64,000 nt of DNA from Rhytidiadelphus loreus (taxonomy: Eukaryota; Streptophyta; Bryopsida; Hypnales; Hylocomiaceae). The notes below the pieces were generated by a model. The model was not told the DNA's origin. It saw only the letters and a program-made list of their open reading frames with translations, and ran no database searches. The DNA is taken from positions 5,892,501-5,956,500 of the forward strand of contig OX344763.1 in NCBI GenBank assembly GCA_947034895.1, in the 5' to 3' direction. The position numbers and the translations under genes were made by a program. Below, one piece after another: positions 40,695-61,616 of this stretch (position 1 is the stretch's first letter; each line of letters begins with the position of its first letter).

Positions 40695-41820
40695 ATAACT
40701 TTTGATTGGAGGCTCAAAATCTCAAACTTTTTACCTCCTACGACCCCACTTGTATAAACAGTTTGTCTTCTCATCTCTCAACACACATTAAATGGCTATT
40801 GAAACTATGTGAGAGACTTATGTATGCGGTGAATAGTCATATTAGGATAGAAATCTAGGTTAAGTGACAAGTAGAAAGCTTAATTAGATGGCTCCAAAAA
40901 TATCCTTCTTTGTGGGAAGAAGATATAGTAGGTTAGTTGCCTAATATTTATTTTTATTTTTTGAATTTAATGTCAAAATTTTAAAATTATAATTTGAAGT
41001 GGTAAAGTTAAAATTTAGACTTTAATTAAATATCGGGCACCAAAGTGCTGAACCTGCTGTACGGTAAATCCCATAATTTGATGTTTCGAGCTGCGTCGTT
41101 AGAGTGAAGACCAATTCACAAGGCCCTCGGGTACAGTGCATTTGAAAAGAAATCAAAGAACAGTGTGTTTCTTTGACAAACTAAGTGTGTTTCTCTGACA
41201 AAGTGTGTTTCTTTGAACACTATTGTAAGTTCAATCAGTCTCCCTGAGTTCTGTTCGTATGTCTCCCTGCGCCCTCCGATCCGATCCAACATCTCCATCT
41301 TTCCCGAGACTCAGATTCCCAACGAGACTTTTGCAACCATGCTTTGGTAAAGTCAATTTGTAAAATAGGATTAAAAGCAAGTGTCGAGGGACTTCAAGGC
41401 TTCAAGTATCACGGTAAGCATGTCGGGGAGTAGATAAATTAGCGTTTTCGGCTGTAACTATGCACCGATATTCCGGGCTCTTAGCTGCCATCCACAGTTC
41501 TTGTCAGGTTGAATTGTTGCGATTTTGAATATGTCCGCTAGCTATAAGAAGGACACTTTGAGGACCAGTTCAACAATGCTTCCCTGCAGGCATGATAACT
41601 CATACTTGGACTGAAGAGACGACATGAGGACGACTGTGAATTAAGGCTGGTTGCTTCAGTAGTTTGTGATTTTATTATCAGATCGTTCGAGGGGAGATGG
41701 AAATGAGCGTGCAAGACTTGTTTGTGGCAGTTTTTTGCCGAGTGCGTCCGCTTGCTTAGTAAATCCGGCGTAAGACTTCCAGGCAAGCACGCGACCAGCA
41801 ACTGCGTACCCCGATTGGAA
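40695..41820 (+). promoter_or_regulatory. Upstream and leader region of receptor kinase B
   Basis: Collinear with the region before copy A, including the putative 5' exon ending AAGTATCACG|GTAAGCATG (about 41412). A small insertion near 41160-41215 repeats GTGTTTCTTTGAC and variants three times. Confidence 0.4.
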
Positions 41821-49320
<7,500 letters not shown>

Positions 49321-49545
49321 AGGATGTTGATTGCTAGCAATTGTAGAATTTGGTAAGACTCATTTTCACATATCAAATAATATCAACATCCATTGTAGTC
49401 ATTGAATAGACTACACCAATAGTAGTTTATTGTAACACACATTATTGTATTTGTTCTTGTGACAATTTTAATCTAAATGAGCTTTTGTTGTCAATTATAA
49501 CATATGATTGTGTCACGATTAATATATTTGTATGTATTGACTTAA

Positions 49546-50456
49546 CCCCTAAAGGACAAAGGCCTCTTCTCTGTCAAAAAACATTCAAAATTGCCATTTC
49601 TACAGCAAAGAGTAAACAATTTGAATTTTTTTTCCACATCTAACCGTAGGATCTTACACCTTACTAGTATGAAAATGTGTGTAAAAAATTTCAGAATTTT
49701 TCACAATACAGATTGCAAGATACAGATTGTGTTTAAAGTGAAAAATTCAAGTTTTTCAGCACATTGCGGGACTAGATTATTTGACTTTGAACATTTTTAA
49801 CTTAAATTTGTTGCACTACAAAGTTTTGAGCTTTAAATCATTATAGTGGAGAATTGAGTTGAGAGTCTAGGGGAAGAAAAGGGTTTCAAAAAAACTTAAA
49901 TTTCATCCTTAAAAAAATTGTAGAATAGAAGTAGATACAAGATTTAATGGAAATCTATTTTATTAATATATCTAAGATAGAATTAAAATGCACTACTCCC
50001 CACGGTGAGATTGTTCTAGCAAGCAAACTAAACCATGTGGAACTTTGTTTTTTGAAAAATTGTCAAAATTGCATTCAGAAATGAATCCGACAAGTTATTT
50101 TTTCAAGAAGATGCTCTAATTGCCCAAAAAACAAGATTGTCCATAACTTTCTCATAAAAAATCCAAATGAAATGAATCAAAGCCTTCCACACAGACAAAA
50201 ATATAATCTATGAGGAAAAAAAATTCAAATTTTTTCAAATTTTTTGGTTGCCCGGTTTCCCCTGTTTTGAGCTATATGGGCATAACTTTTGTTCCCGGGG
50301 ACCGATTGGAAAAAGAGTTATATTCCCACAAAGGTAATCAGTTTTTCTATCTTCAAAAAAAGTTTCAAAAAATCAGGAGAAAAATTCAGCCTGTAGGTAT
50401 CTTCCCAAAATCCATTTGTCCCCCAAAGCCCAAAGGGACACTTGGTCCTTTAGGGG
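49546..50456. mobile_element. TTAA-flanked inverted-repeat element, copy 2
   Basis: CCCCTAAAGGACAAAGG at the left and GGTCCTTTAGGGG at the right with exact TTAA at 49542-49545 and 50457-50460. Collinear with 20836-21756 throughout. Same length class (911 bases), no transposase. Confidence 0.88.
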
Positions 50457-50460
50457 TTAA

Positions 50461-52351
50461 CCCCAAAAGGACATAGCTTGTTACCATGTTAATAATCTAT
50501 AAATCTTTTTCTTAATGTTCTATATTGTCACTAAATATCTGTGGAAGTTTATTCTTTATTTTTCAAAGATGACATCACATGACTTCCACAGGCTATAAAT
50601 ATTTTAGATTTTTTTATTAGAATTTGAAATTACTGTGAAATTTTCTTGCTAGGCTTCATAAACTTCTTGTTAGACTTTTTATTAGACTTCATCAACTTCC
50701 TTTTAGTAGGTGGATTACTCAAATTCAAAAAAGATTACTTTTGTGGATAAAATTTAGATTTAGAGAAAGGAAGTACAAGTTGAAAAAATGTACTAAAAAG
50801 CATCTTTTGAGATTTATTTTTGTAGCATCTTCTTATGAAGAGAAGTTAATAATACTTCAAGGAGATGATTTCTTCCAACAATTGGTACAAATACATTCAA
50901 AGAACTCTAAAAGAATTAGGTGAAAAATAGCTTTCATTCATCCTACATTGCTCATTTGAAATCATCCAAATGCCACAAAGTAGCTTTGTGGACCTCCAAG
51001 AAATTAATATACAATGTAACAATCAATGTTTAGGCACTATTGCTTTGACAAGAATTTTTTATGCAATAGGTCCAATGAAAAACATCTATATATGATTCAT
51101 TTTCTGATGAATGCAAATGAAGAAATTTGTTTCAAAAGTGGTTGTTTAGTTAGTTATAGATAGGTTTGAACTTGCAAGGGAAGACAAATAAAAGAAAGGC
51201 ATCTTTAATCCCTAAAGTTCTTTCATGCTTAGAGGCTCAAACTACTTAAAACTACTAGCCTCTAAAGCAAGGCTAAGATCTTCATCTATATTTATTTTAC
51301 AACAAATCCAACAGTTACTAAAATCCTTTGATTCAATTGTTAGAGCATACACTTCTAAAATTTTAGAATAGGAAAGATTACCAATTGCAAGATCATGATG
51401 CTTGGATTTCAAAAAGAAGTATTCTTAAACTCTTCCTAAATGATCGGATTTCATCTTTCAAACTTCTTATACAAAAATTTGTAGATCCTACAACTTAAAT
51501 CTCTCCATAATATACTGGAGAATGAAGTTGGGGATCCATTAAAAAAAATTCAACAATTTTTTTTCATATTCATATTTGAAAGAAATACTAATTAATTAGA
51601 AAGAAGTAGAGAATGATTTAAAATATTAAATTGTTAAGAATTTAGGTATAGAATTGAAAATTTCAATTCCAATGGTTGTAAATTTGTAATAAAAAACCTA
51701 CATCCTATGATTTCATTTTTTTCCAAAAATATTGAAAATTTAGTTAAATAAAGAACTTCAAAGTTTACTTTACTGTAGAGATTCCATAACTACTTACAAA
51801 CTAGAATTCCTCATAACTTTCACCTCATTAATAGAAAAAAGGAAATTTTCAAAGCTTTTCAAGTATATAAAAATCTAAAAAAACAATTTCAAATTTTTGT
51901 TTTCTTATAAAAGTGATTTTTCTGATCTCCCTAGGCTATGTGGGCTTCCAAAAAAACTACATATCTTACAATAATTTTTTTAACCATATAGTCAAAAGTT
52001 ATGAAAATTGTTGCACCTTCAAGCTACTCCTCACCCACATGTTGTGTGATAATTTTAAAGAAAAAAATGAAAATTTTGTTCTTAGTGAGTTGTCTAAAAT
52101 TTCAATTCTATATTGCCTCCAAAACATAGTTTGGTTCTTTGGAATTAAAACCATATTCACATTCACAGCTCAAATACACATCATCTCCCAAACATGATTC
52201 TGTACACATGAGGAAAAGATAAATTGTTGTAGAAAGGGACAAAGGCCAAATGCCCTAGATAGAAGTTCAATTTTAGACTCAACAAGGTGATTTGTGTATT
52301 TGACATAGAAGGTGCATGAATTGAGGTCTACAATGGTGACAAAGTTGGTAT
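50461..52351. other. AT-rich intergenic DNA
   Basis: No gene or recognisable element seen. Short frames reflect base composition. Confidence 0.5.
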
Positions 52352-52523
52352 CACTAGTAGAAACCTGTGTTGCAGTCAACAAAATCCAGATGACATTTAT
52401 GTTGACTACAACACAATTTTCAGAAATTTGTGTTTCAATGAATGCGAATTTCTGAAAACTGTGTTGCAGTCAACATAAATGTCATCTAGATTTTGTTGAC
52501 TGCAACATAGGTTTCTTCTAGTG
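52352..52523. mobile_element. CACTA-like foldback element
   Basis: Starts CACTAGTAGAAACC and ends GGTTTCTTCTAGTG. Each arm is about 75 bases, mirrored throughout (TTGCAGTCAACAAAATCCAG at the left). The flanks on both sides are TAT, a 3-bp target duplication as in CACTA transposition. No coding capacity. Confidence 0.85.
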
Positions 52524-53307
52524 TATTCAAACTAATGATGTTAATTGTTGAATCATTGATACAATGGTGTGTATCTTGCAATATTTTATTACATAAATCA
52601 TATTCTAAGAGTCAAATATAATGCTAAAATACATGGTTTAGTTTTTGCAACATTGGCAATTTGTTTGATTGTAAAAATTGTCCATAGGGGCATGTTTGTG
52701 CTAGTCTCTAGAACTAGCCATTGAAAGAAATTCAACCCATGGAGAGATCTCTTAAACTTCTATAATTTATGCCAAATTTCTAAGCTATCATTGTTGGTCT
52801 TGTAATTTCAATCAATTGTATTCAATGAATGCATTGTATTTTAGTAGTATTCATGAAATCAATTCACAAGGAGATTATATAAGAGTAGATGAAATTTGGA
52901 AATCAAAATTAAACCAAAAAATAAAATTAGAAATGGAGATTTCATATCAAGTTGAGATCAAATGAATTGAACCCAAATTGACAAATGAGTCAAAATTAAG
53001 CCGCTTTTTGGTGTCAATTTCCTTCTACAAGTAACTCTAGAATGTATGTGGGCACAAAAAACATCCTAAGGATGACTAAAAGTTGAGCTACCAAATAGAT
53101 TAGAAACCTTTTTCATTTGTTTTCTTCACAACGTGATGGAGAGTGTATGCAAATTGATAGGGAGCTTCATAAACATGTCCAAGACAAGTTACATTTGAGT
53201 AAAAGTATTGAAAAAGTTAAAAAAAACAATGGCCACAATGATAAATGACCATTTCCACAATCATAGAAGGCGTACAATTTTCTGACCAAGGCAAACCCTT
53301 TTTGTAA

Positions 53308-53734
53308 TAGGGGTAGTCACACCTTCTTCACTTGGCACTTAGAGAATGGAGAATGGAAACGTGTTGGCTTCATGTTGGTAGAATATACTTAGTTGGATAT
53401 ATCTTTTGCACTCCTAGTCTTTACCTCCGGGGGTGAAGATTAGAAGTGCGGAAGATATATCCAACTAAGAATATTCCCTTGTGCTGGCTACACTTTTACC
53501 TTTCCATTGTTGCTTTTACCTTTGTTGTTGCCAATTTCCCTCCAACTTTACGTCTAATCTTATATTTAAGTAAGTGGATTCTCCACTTTTTTCATTCTCC
53601 ACTCTCAACACATCTTTTAGAGATATCACACCTTCTTCACCCACCGTAGCTTCCCATTGTCTCCTCCAAACCCTCACCAACTTCTCATTCTCCATTTTCC
53701 AAGTGCCAAGTAAAGAAGGTGTGACTACCCCTAA
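53308..53734. mobile_element. Inverted-repeat element with an internal hairpin
   Basis: AATAGGGGTAGTCACACC and CTTCACTTGGCACTT at the left mirror AAGTGCCAAGTAAAGAAGG and TGTGACTACCCCTAAT at the right. Inside, at about 53390-53471, a second hairpin is formed by TTAGTTGGATATATCTTTTG and its complement. No transposase. Confidence 0.8.
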
Positions 53735-53770
53735 TGTGAAAATTAGATTGTATAACGTCCTTGTGAGGGA

Positions 53771-53920
53771 CGGCCAAGGTGAATTGACCCCCTCGTTGCC
53801 CCTCTAGGGCAAACCCTGGAATTTTTTATTTGCAAGGCTTAATTTTCTTTTGAAATTCTGAATTCATATTTGAAATCAGAGGCCCCAAATTACTCTAAGG
53901 AGATGCAAGAATTACCAAAA
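53771..53920 (+). repeat. Dispersed repeat, copy 2
   Basis: Matches 12126-12280 from CGGCCAAGGTGAATTGACC through CTCTAGGGCAAAC to GGCCCCAAATTAC. Confidence 0.75.
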
Positions 53921-55419
53921 AATTGGCACAACATAGGGGGCTTTTTTGTCAAACCTAAGTTGACCGGGACAATGAGGGCGTCAATCCTCCCTGCACGTGA
54001 AGGACGCAGTGCATGAATTTTAACAGGGTTGTCGATTTTGCTACCCAAGACAAAAAAAGCTTTCAAGTCACAAAAAGCAAGGCAAAATTTCAAGATGTAC
54101 AGTACAACACGTTATTCCTTATCCAAGGCAGTAGGGCAAATTGCTCCTAATTGCAAACATAGTGACATCCAAGTGGACATCAACAAAGCTTTTATTAACC
54201 AATTCAAGCGTCTACCAAAAAGTTCCATCAGGGTACCTTGCAATCAATTTCATGTACAATAACTCTGTTGCCATTTTGCCAAATTCATGTCCTCTCATTA
54301 CCAACCTTCTCACCTTCCACTTAACATACTTAGCAAGCCATTTTCAGCTAGTCAAATAGAAATTGTAACAGATTTCAATGCCACAGCCATGGGGCAGAAG
54401 TCACCACTTTGATCACGGCCATAGACCGGTCCTTCTAGGGTTAAGAAACAAATCAATAGCAGAAGGTAAACAAAGTAACAACACACATTCAGTTACATGA
54501 ATACTATCAGAACATACACGTGGCAATCAGCCCACACAATCAAGATGAACCCAAAACTCGGACTCTTTTATTCTACAGTCAAGAACGATTAAAATTGAAT
54601 TTCTTACAATAGGCCACTCTTACAAACAGGCCAGTTTATGTCCAAAACCGTTCAAGTGTCAATGCACAGACCTACTCCTCACAGCATAAAAGACGGCAAG
54701 GCTGAAATCGCAAAAACTGTGCACCAATTCCGCTGCGGCAACTCTCTGAATCCACATATGCATTTGACCGAGCTCACAAGCTCAATCACAGCATCGGATG
54801 CCGCTCAGCAACCCTTCTGCAAACGCATCAGCAGTGTGCAACCCTAAAACACTCGTCATTTCGAGAGAACCCAAATACTATACCTCGGAAGAGAGATCCT
54901 GTGAATGCCAGGTTACTATCAAGTACAACAGCATAAGTTAGCCTCACTTTCATGCAAAGATCTCTTCTAATCTGCCACTACCCAGAAGTTCTCTCGTACC
55001 CACGCAGTCAGAAGTTAGCAGCGCCTTGAACAACGGAGTTGCAAACCCCACCCAAAACTATTCGAGTGTGACGGACACAATAAAATCTCTCAATATAGTG
55101 TTTGTTCAGACATAACCAACAGTAACGGGGCGTCCACGACTCGCTAATTTTGCACTTGAGCTGCTGCCGGTCACATGACAATACCGGTATCTCTTTACAT
55201 TTTTCTCTCGATTATAACGGACCAAAAAATTAAGAAGAGCTCTTGCAGCTCTTTTCGGTGCAATTTCACCTTCGATGCAAGTGATGGCGCCATGCTCTTC
55301 TTCAACTCCATTGATTGTTCGAGTCTTCCAGCGCCAAGCCCTTGACCACATTGATCCATGTAAAATTGCAGCAGCATGTATAAGCTTTATTCTTCGAAGA
55401 TCAAGAGAGCTCTTTTCCT
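53921..55419. other. 3' flank of the ARF gene
   Basis: The ARF 3' UTR should lie here. A possible AATAAA on the minus strand is 25-35 bases past the stop (about 55391) and another is at about 54574. No further gene is supported. Confidence 0.4.
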
Positions 55420-58400
55420 TCATCCACCAACAGAATGTCCATGCTCCAAAGACAATGTTGAGGTGTTCACAGGAGACGTTTGCGTACGGGCGTCCTCGGA
55501 ATTGCTGCACGTAGGCCTCTGCTGCATCGGGACTGTGTTCAAAATTTCGAGTTGTTCCTGACTCATCTGTAGAATCTCATTAGGTGACAGAATCTTGATG
55601 GATCGCACACAACCCACGAACTCCCTGCAAACCAATCAAGAGCAGCATGTGTGACAAATTAGTTAGAACCTTGGATTTAAGGACAGTCAAGTTCAAAAAC
55701 TGAAATTTGATTTCCATCTGGGCTCAGAATCAAATTGACGACGAGAACAGACGGTTTCTTGCTAAATCACGAACGCTGAGTCCTCATCCATCCCAGTCAG
55801 TTCGGAGAATTTTTCTACCACCATACACAGCACGTAAGAATTGAATTAGGCTCTGGTCACTTACTCCCAAGGATCGTCCCCAACAAGAAGGGTGTCGTTT
55901 TCATTATCTACGAACACAAGCTGCCAACCAGACCTTTGCGGATCATCCAACAAGCCCTCGAGATTAAATAACCGAGCCAGCTCTGCTCGAAGCTCGGAAT
56001 AATTTTGAAACTTCTGTACATCAATTGACCGCCCTACGCTTCCAAGCTTATGAACCTGGATTGCAAGAAATTTCCTCAGTAAGTACCTCTCGCTTACATA
56101 CAGTAACAAAATTGGCTGCAACAAAAACAGCTCCAAACACTGAAAGTAGCAGAAATCCATTCTTCAAGAAACACAATCAGGCATTCAACGACTATCAGTC
56201 CTTCGCAAAACTGCAACTATTTGCATCATGTGGTGAACCCAGGTATTCAGTCTTACCTTGGTAAAAGTGCGCGGGGGAGTTGGAGACAGTGCTGGCCATG
56301 ATGTGCTCCTTTGAAACATCCCATTTTCATCAAGACCGATACCATTAATGGTAGGAATATCTGAGGTGGCAGAAGGACAAAACGAACCCTGGAGTAAATT
56401 GCTGCCAGTAAAACGACTTTGAGGGTCCTTATTCTTGGCCAATGCATGAGAATGAAGAGATGCAACAGAACTTGAGCCCACCAATGGCTGCTGCTGTTCG
56501 ATTGAGACCCCAAATAGGAGATGACGGTCAGACTGTACTGAATCCTGTTCCTCGCCATTCTCCCGGTAAATGAAGGAAGAGGCTGGTGCTGGCAGACCTG
56601 TCAAGCCAGATTGGCCATTTCCCTCGCTTTGTTGAGTGAAAGGAAAACACCCAGAAACTCTCGAGTTTGGAGATGTATCCACCTGGGTCATACGAGTGGA
56701 CACATCGTGCTGATGCAGATCTCGGTTGTTTGCAAACCAAGATGAAGAAACCTGTTGCGTACAGGGTCAGCAGTTTCACAAGTACTCATTACAGGATAAT
56801 ATTTCGACGTAAAAGAAGTCCCTGCTTCTGAATGACAACGTTCCCCAAAGTATGCCTGGCGACAAGGAACTATCAAAATCATTCCTTTGCGTTACAGCCA
56901 ATATTACTTCACACCTGAGGATTTCGCATAGCAATCATCTATTGCCAACGTAAGTACATACACTAAATATTAAGAGCTTGCAAGTGAAATAACGAAGACA
57001 ATTTGTACGAGATTCTGTACATCCACTCACTGCAGAGTCTGATCCAAAGAACATACCCCCAAACAGTGCTGTAACTAGGAATAATCTATTGGTGAAACCC
57101 GACAACCTTGAATTGCGATGAATTACCTGGGGCTCACGTACAACACTGCCTCCATGTATTAGGGACACAGATTGACTTTGTTGTGCATTGTGGGTTGGGC
57201 GCATCATGTGGGCAAGTTGACCACTTTCACACCCAAGATGGGTTCGGCCCAACATGGAGTGAAGAGGGAACGACCCTGAGGCAGAAGGTGATGAAGCCAT
57301 GTGAATATCTCCTTCACTGTACCCCGAGCATTGTGCCACGTTTACCCCGGCAACCTCGAGCGGAGACTGAGGGCGACTTGATGAAAGTTGGAGCATTGGA
57401 CCAGAAACGTTGGATAAATGTTGCCCACCATGCTTACTGGTTTGTGGTGACTGAGAACGAAACTGCATCTGCGAAGATGATATGGAAGGTTGAGCATGCG
57501 CCATGGAGTGTTTTGAAGTATCTGCACTTCGGAACTCCTGAAGAGCTGCAGCTGCAAGTGCTCGGTAGTAATCATTTTGCTGCGCTGGTAACCCAGGTTG
57601 CTGAAGCTGTGGCTGGTTACGCATCCACGAGTCCATACCAAGATTTCGAAAATTCAGTGCCCCTAATGCATCACTCCCATCCTCCCTTGACCAAAAGGAT
57701 GACTTCTTCAACATCAAGTCCATCTCCTCATCTCCTGCAATCGATGCAATCCTATGCATCAAAATCCTGTAACGAAACCAGAACCGCCACAAAGACCTAA
57801 CCATTCAAAATTGAAAGCGGAAGGGTACTCCGATAGACGGTCATTGCATAAAGCGACCAAAGCTTTACCTCTTCCTCCCCTCGGACGTTTGGATCGAAAA
57901 GCCAGGGGTGGGGGGCACAGCAGAAATGGGGCTGTCAAAGGTTCTATCTCCCACAGTGATACTCGCCTTTGCCTCTCACCTGCAGTCGACTCGTCCCAAC
58001 CAACCTGCACAGTGTCATACCGTCAAGAATATGTAGTCAAACAGTGATATCCGAACAACAACACTGCACTATCAAGTCATAAAAAAAACTGGTAAAACAT
58101 CATGGCTCAACATTTATAAAATCCACAAGGGTGACAACCTAGGTACATCTAATCAAATAATGTTGATAAATTTACTGTAATTTGGAAAACAGAAAGTACC
58201 TTCAAAGAGCGCCAGTGCGAATTAGGCCAACGAACTGGATCTAAATCGTCCATGCCTGTAATTGTGCCCATATATCTGAAGTGCAGACCGCTGTCAGCAA
58301 ACGAAATCATAACATCTCATCCACGTTGATCTTTTAAAGGACTGAGCTTCTAGAATAACAAAATATTGCCAAGGCAAGTTAGCTTCACCTTCGGACACTG

Positions 58401-61400
58401 GATTCCTCAGTTTCAAATACCATCCGAAACCGCATCCCAACTGAGACTTGCAAATTGCAGATAGCCTTTTGATACTTCGCGACAGGGATAACAAACTCCG
58501 ATGGGCTTTGTCTGCAATTATGTTTAGCAAAATGGTCAGGACAGGAGCTACGAAGTCAATGATTTGACAATCGAGGAGACGACACGTTTCAATATCAAGT
58601 TTGGGCTAAAATGAGAAAAAGCCGGGAGAAGAGAATCTACTGTCTTCATAGATATAATATATAATGTCTTTATTGACATTCGAGCTATTAAAAGATTCGA
58701 AGTCGTCTTTAAACCAATGAAATCATATATTGGTTACCATATGAAGATTTAGATAGTCTGCATTTGGTAATGCGCAATATACCTTGGATTGTAGAAGATG
58801 GTGAAACGGCTACTTGTAGCAGCTGCATGATTTGCAGCCGCTAGTACTCCAATGTGCATGCTGTCACTAGATAACATTGAGGACGGCATGATGGTTTGTT
58901 GTCTATTCTGTCGGCGAATTCCCAGCTGCAATTGGCCCTTATCATCCCTGTGAAGGAATATCATCATTAGCAACAAACATCCAGAGTAATGAATATGAAC
59001 AGTTGCCGGTACAAAGACTCTGTAAGGTAGAATTTCTTCCCAAATTTGATTGGATTAGTCCTAGTTAGATTCAGAACTGCATTAGCCAAGGCAACAAAAT
59101 TACAGAAAACAGTTAACCTCACATGTCTACCTGATGAATAAAACTGCATCACCAGCTTGAAGCCTTTTAGCACTCACAAAGACACTCCAACCTGTCGTCA
59201 GCAAATGTCTTCGTGGTTGACCTACAGCAAACACAGAGACAAGCAAAAGTATAAGAGGAGGGCACGCTTTGTACGGAGCTCTAATTCTAAGAGACCAAAC
59301 CGAATATGCTGACATATTATTTATTATTCCAGATCTCCTTCACATCAACTGCAGACCCTAGTTCTTCATCCTTATACATAGGCAAGATTCCAAAAATTTA
59401 TGCAAGTAGAAGAATCAGAATAGGAAATCCATAGTAATGGAAATCCTCAGGGACTGATCCAGAAAATCTGAACTTCAAATGCCAATATACCCCGATATAT
59501 ATGTCGAAAGTGCCACTCCTGATCATGAAGATCCCTCGCCTTTAGTTCTTGAGCTGGAGGTGTTTGAGTGAAGTCCTACACGAAAACATTTTTGTTATAA
59601 GAAATTGAGCTTCCAAATACTACTAGACTTATAATACAGTTCACGAGTTATGAGGAAAGATGATGCACGACAGAGAGTAAATTAATTGTGCAATACCAGC
59701 GGAGGAAAAACTTTCTCAGCAGCTCTCCGCGGAATAGAAAAGCCACCATGAGTACTGGTGTCACTGGCCGTCAAGGTTTTGCAAAAATACTCTGTTGGTT
59801 GTCTACTTCGAATTCCAATATCAGGAGACATAAGAGCTGCCTTCTCATTCTGCGAACAGAAAACCACATCGCGACAAGATTCTTCGGATGATTACATAGA
59901 TAAAACTTATATCCACAGGTATCTCAGAAATAATAATCATCGGACATAAATAAATGACGGAATCACCTTCACCCCTCCTTAAGGACCGAGAGAATTCAAA
60001 ATATCCAAAATTATGAAGATGTATTCTAAAATGCAACTTAGAAGAAAAAATTAATGATGACTTTGAACAGAAATTGTAAAATATGATCCACATCATATCC
60101 ATATGGTATGGTTGGATCTAGTACTAGACTGGCCAATGTTTATCAATAAAAACTTAAACCAAAAACTCAAAAATCGTTCTAAAATTAATTGTGAATTATA
60201 TATTTGAAATTTTCAGAAGATTTTTTTCTTCTAGTTCAAAATGCTCTAGTTTGGGGCGATTTTTCAAGATTTTCACTTTGAATTAATTGATTTTGGAAGG
60301 GTTATCTTTTGAACTGAAATTTTTTTTTGAATTGAAAATAATTGTACCCTTTGAACTCTACAATATTTGAAGAAAAAAGTTTCGAATATCGAAAAGAACT
60401 AACACAAGACTCATAACACACAAACATTCGATGGATGAAAAAAACAATATTCTATGTGCATGGGACATGTTTGCGTTCATCCATTGTTCAAAATTGAACA
60501 TCTGATGTGCTTATGGGGTTAGAGCACATTGCGCAGAAGTTCGTTTCAATTTCAGAAGCACTATCAAGCCTAAGGTCATGCAAATATCACTTTGTAAAAT
60601 GTCATAACAGTTCATATCTGGTATGAAGAGTTAGATACGTACAGCAGGAGGCACAGGTATCAACGTCATCTGTGCGTAGACCTCATCCGTCTCGAGATCA
60701 GCCTGACGCAAGGGTGAAAAAACACATAAAATTAATGATAAGGAAACTGTAAGAATAACCTTACAGCAGAGGATGAATGCAGCGTTACACTGAAAGTCAA
60801 GACTTAGGTACCACAACATTTTCCAGATTGTTTGCTTAAGAGTCTACTCCGTACCGAACATCGGCTAAAATCATATTAAATGGCTTAACTGTCAAGAACA
60901 GGTAAATCCTAATACCATCAAGTATCGAAAGGGTTTAAAATTTAGGGAACGTACATGAAGGGTGACATTCTCAAGTAGGCAGACAAGCCGTGATGGTAAG
61001 CTGGGGTAATTAGGAATATGGGCGTCAGCCTCTTTCTGTGTAGATGCTGCTACCTGTAAAAAGAAACAAACGAGTACATAAGGTACACCACCAAGCAAGG
61101 GACATGCATCGAGCTAATAAGAATAGCTGCCTTAACGTTAGAAAGCTCTCATGCGACTGCTCAAAGTAGTACCTGCTCCGTGTGACCCTGAGGAAAGTAC
61201 ACCACCTGGCTACCCACAGGAGGAAGAGAAACCAAGGGTCCGGCACATGCATGCCAGAGCTCAGAGTTGAGCCTCCTTCTTTCGACTGCAAGACGTCATT
61301 ATTCAAGTAAGATAGCGTCGCTAATGCATACTGCTCTACATCAAAAGTCCGATCTTCAATAGCCATCAGTAGCTCAACCACTAAATCCTTTGGTCACCTA

Positions 61401-61616
61401 TAGCAAGAATTCCGTAAAAATGTAGGAGTCATATTAAAAAAAACGGATCACTCATGTTCATTTTGTATGTATACAAAGCCCTAACTGACTAAGCTTTGAT
61501 GAACAAAGAACTAGGAAAATCCAATAAGATCTAGAGAGCGTACCTTGCTCCATAGGTTGAGCCATTGAACTCAAACTAGGCCCCAGATTCGGCGGCCTCT
61601 CACCGCACTGAAACAT
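55420..61616 (-). CDS. ARF: Auxin response factor (ARF), probable class A activator type
   Basis: Fifteen coding exons, 5' to 3': 61616-61544, 61285-61173, 61053-60955, 60702-60643, 59849-59697, 59575-59491, 59221-59131, 58947-58783, 58511-58389, 58275-58200, 58004-57869, 57734-57127, 56751-56257, 56055-55865, 55624-55420. All phases agree: 2673 bases, 890 residues. ATG 61616 is preceded by an in-frame TGA. Order: [13 protein letters not shown] (about 30), B3 DNA-binding domain (about 135-240; [31 protein letters not shown]), ARF domain (about 262-345; [12 protein letters not shown]), then a long Gln/Ser-rich middle (to about 755; [12 protein letters not shown]) and C-terminal PB1 (about 757-845; [13 protein letters not shown] with its lysine, VGDDPWEEF acidic face). 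It should bind auxin response elements in the nucleus and pair with Aux/IAA proteins. The Gln-rich middle favours an ARF5/6/7/8-like activator; the exact orthologue is not resolved. Confidence 0.95.

Noticed and set aside
54421..54441. Possible further TTAA-element end (CCTTCTAGGG then TTAA)
   Set aside because: I found no matching left end or second TTAA at a suitable distance.
57108..57800. 230-codon plus-strand frame
   Set aside because: It is antisense to the large middle exon of the ARF gene, whose frame is supported by domain and splice phase.
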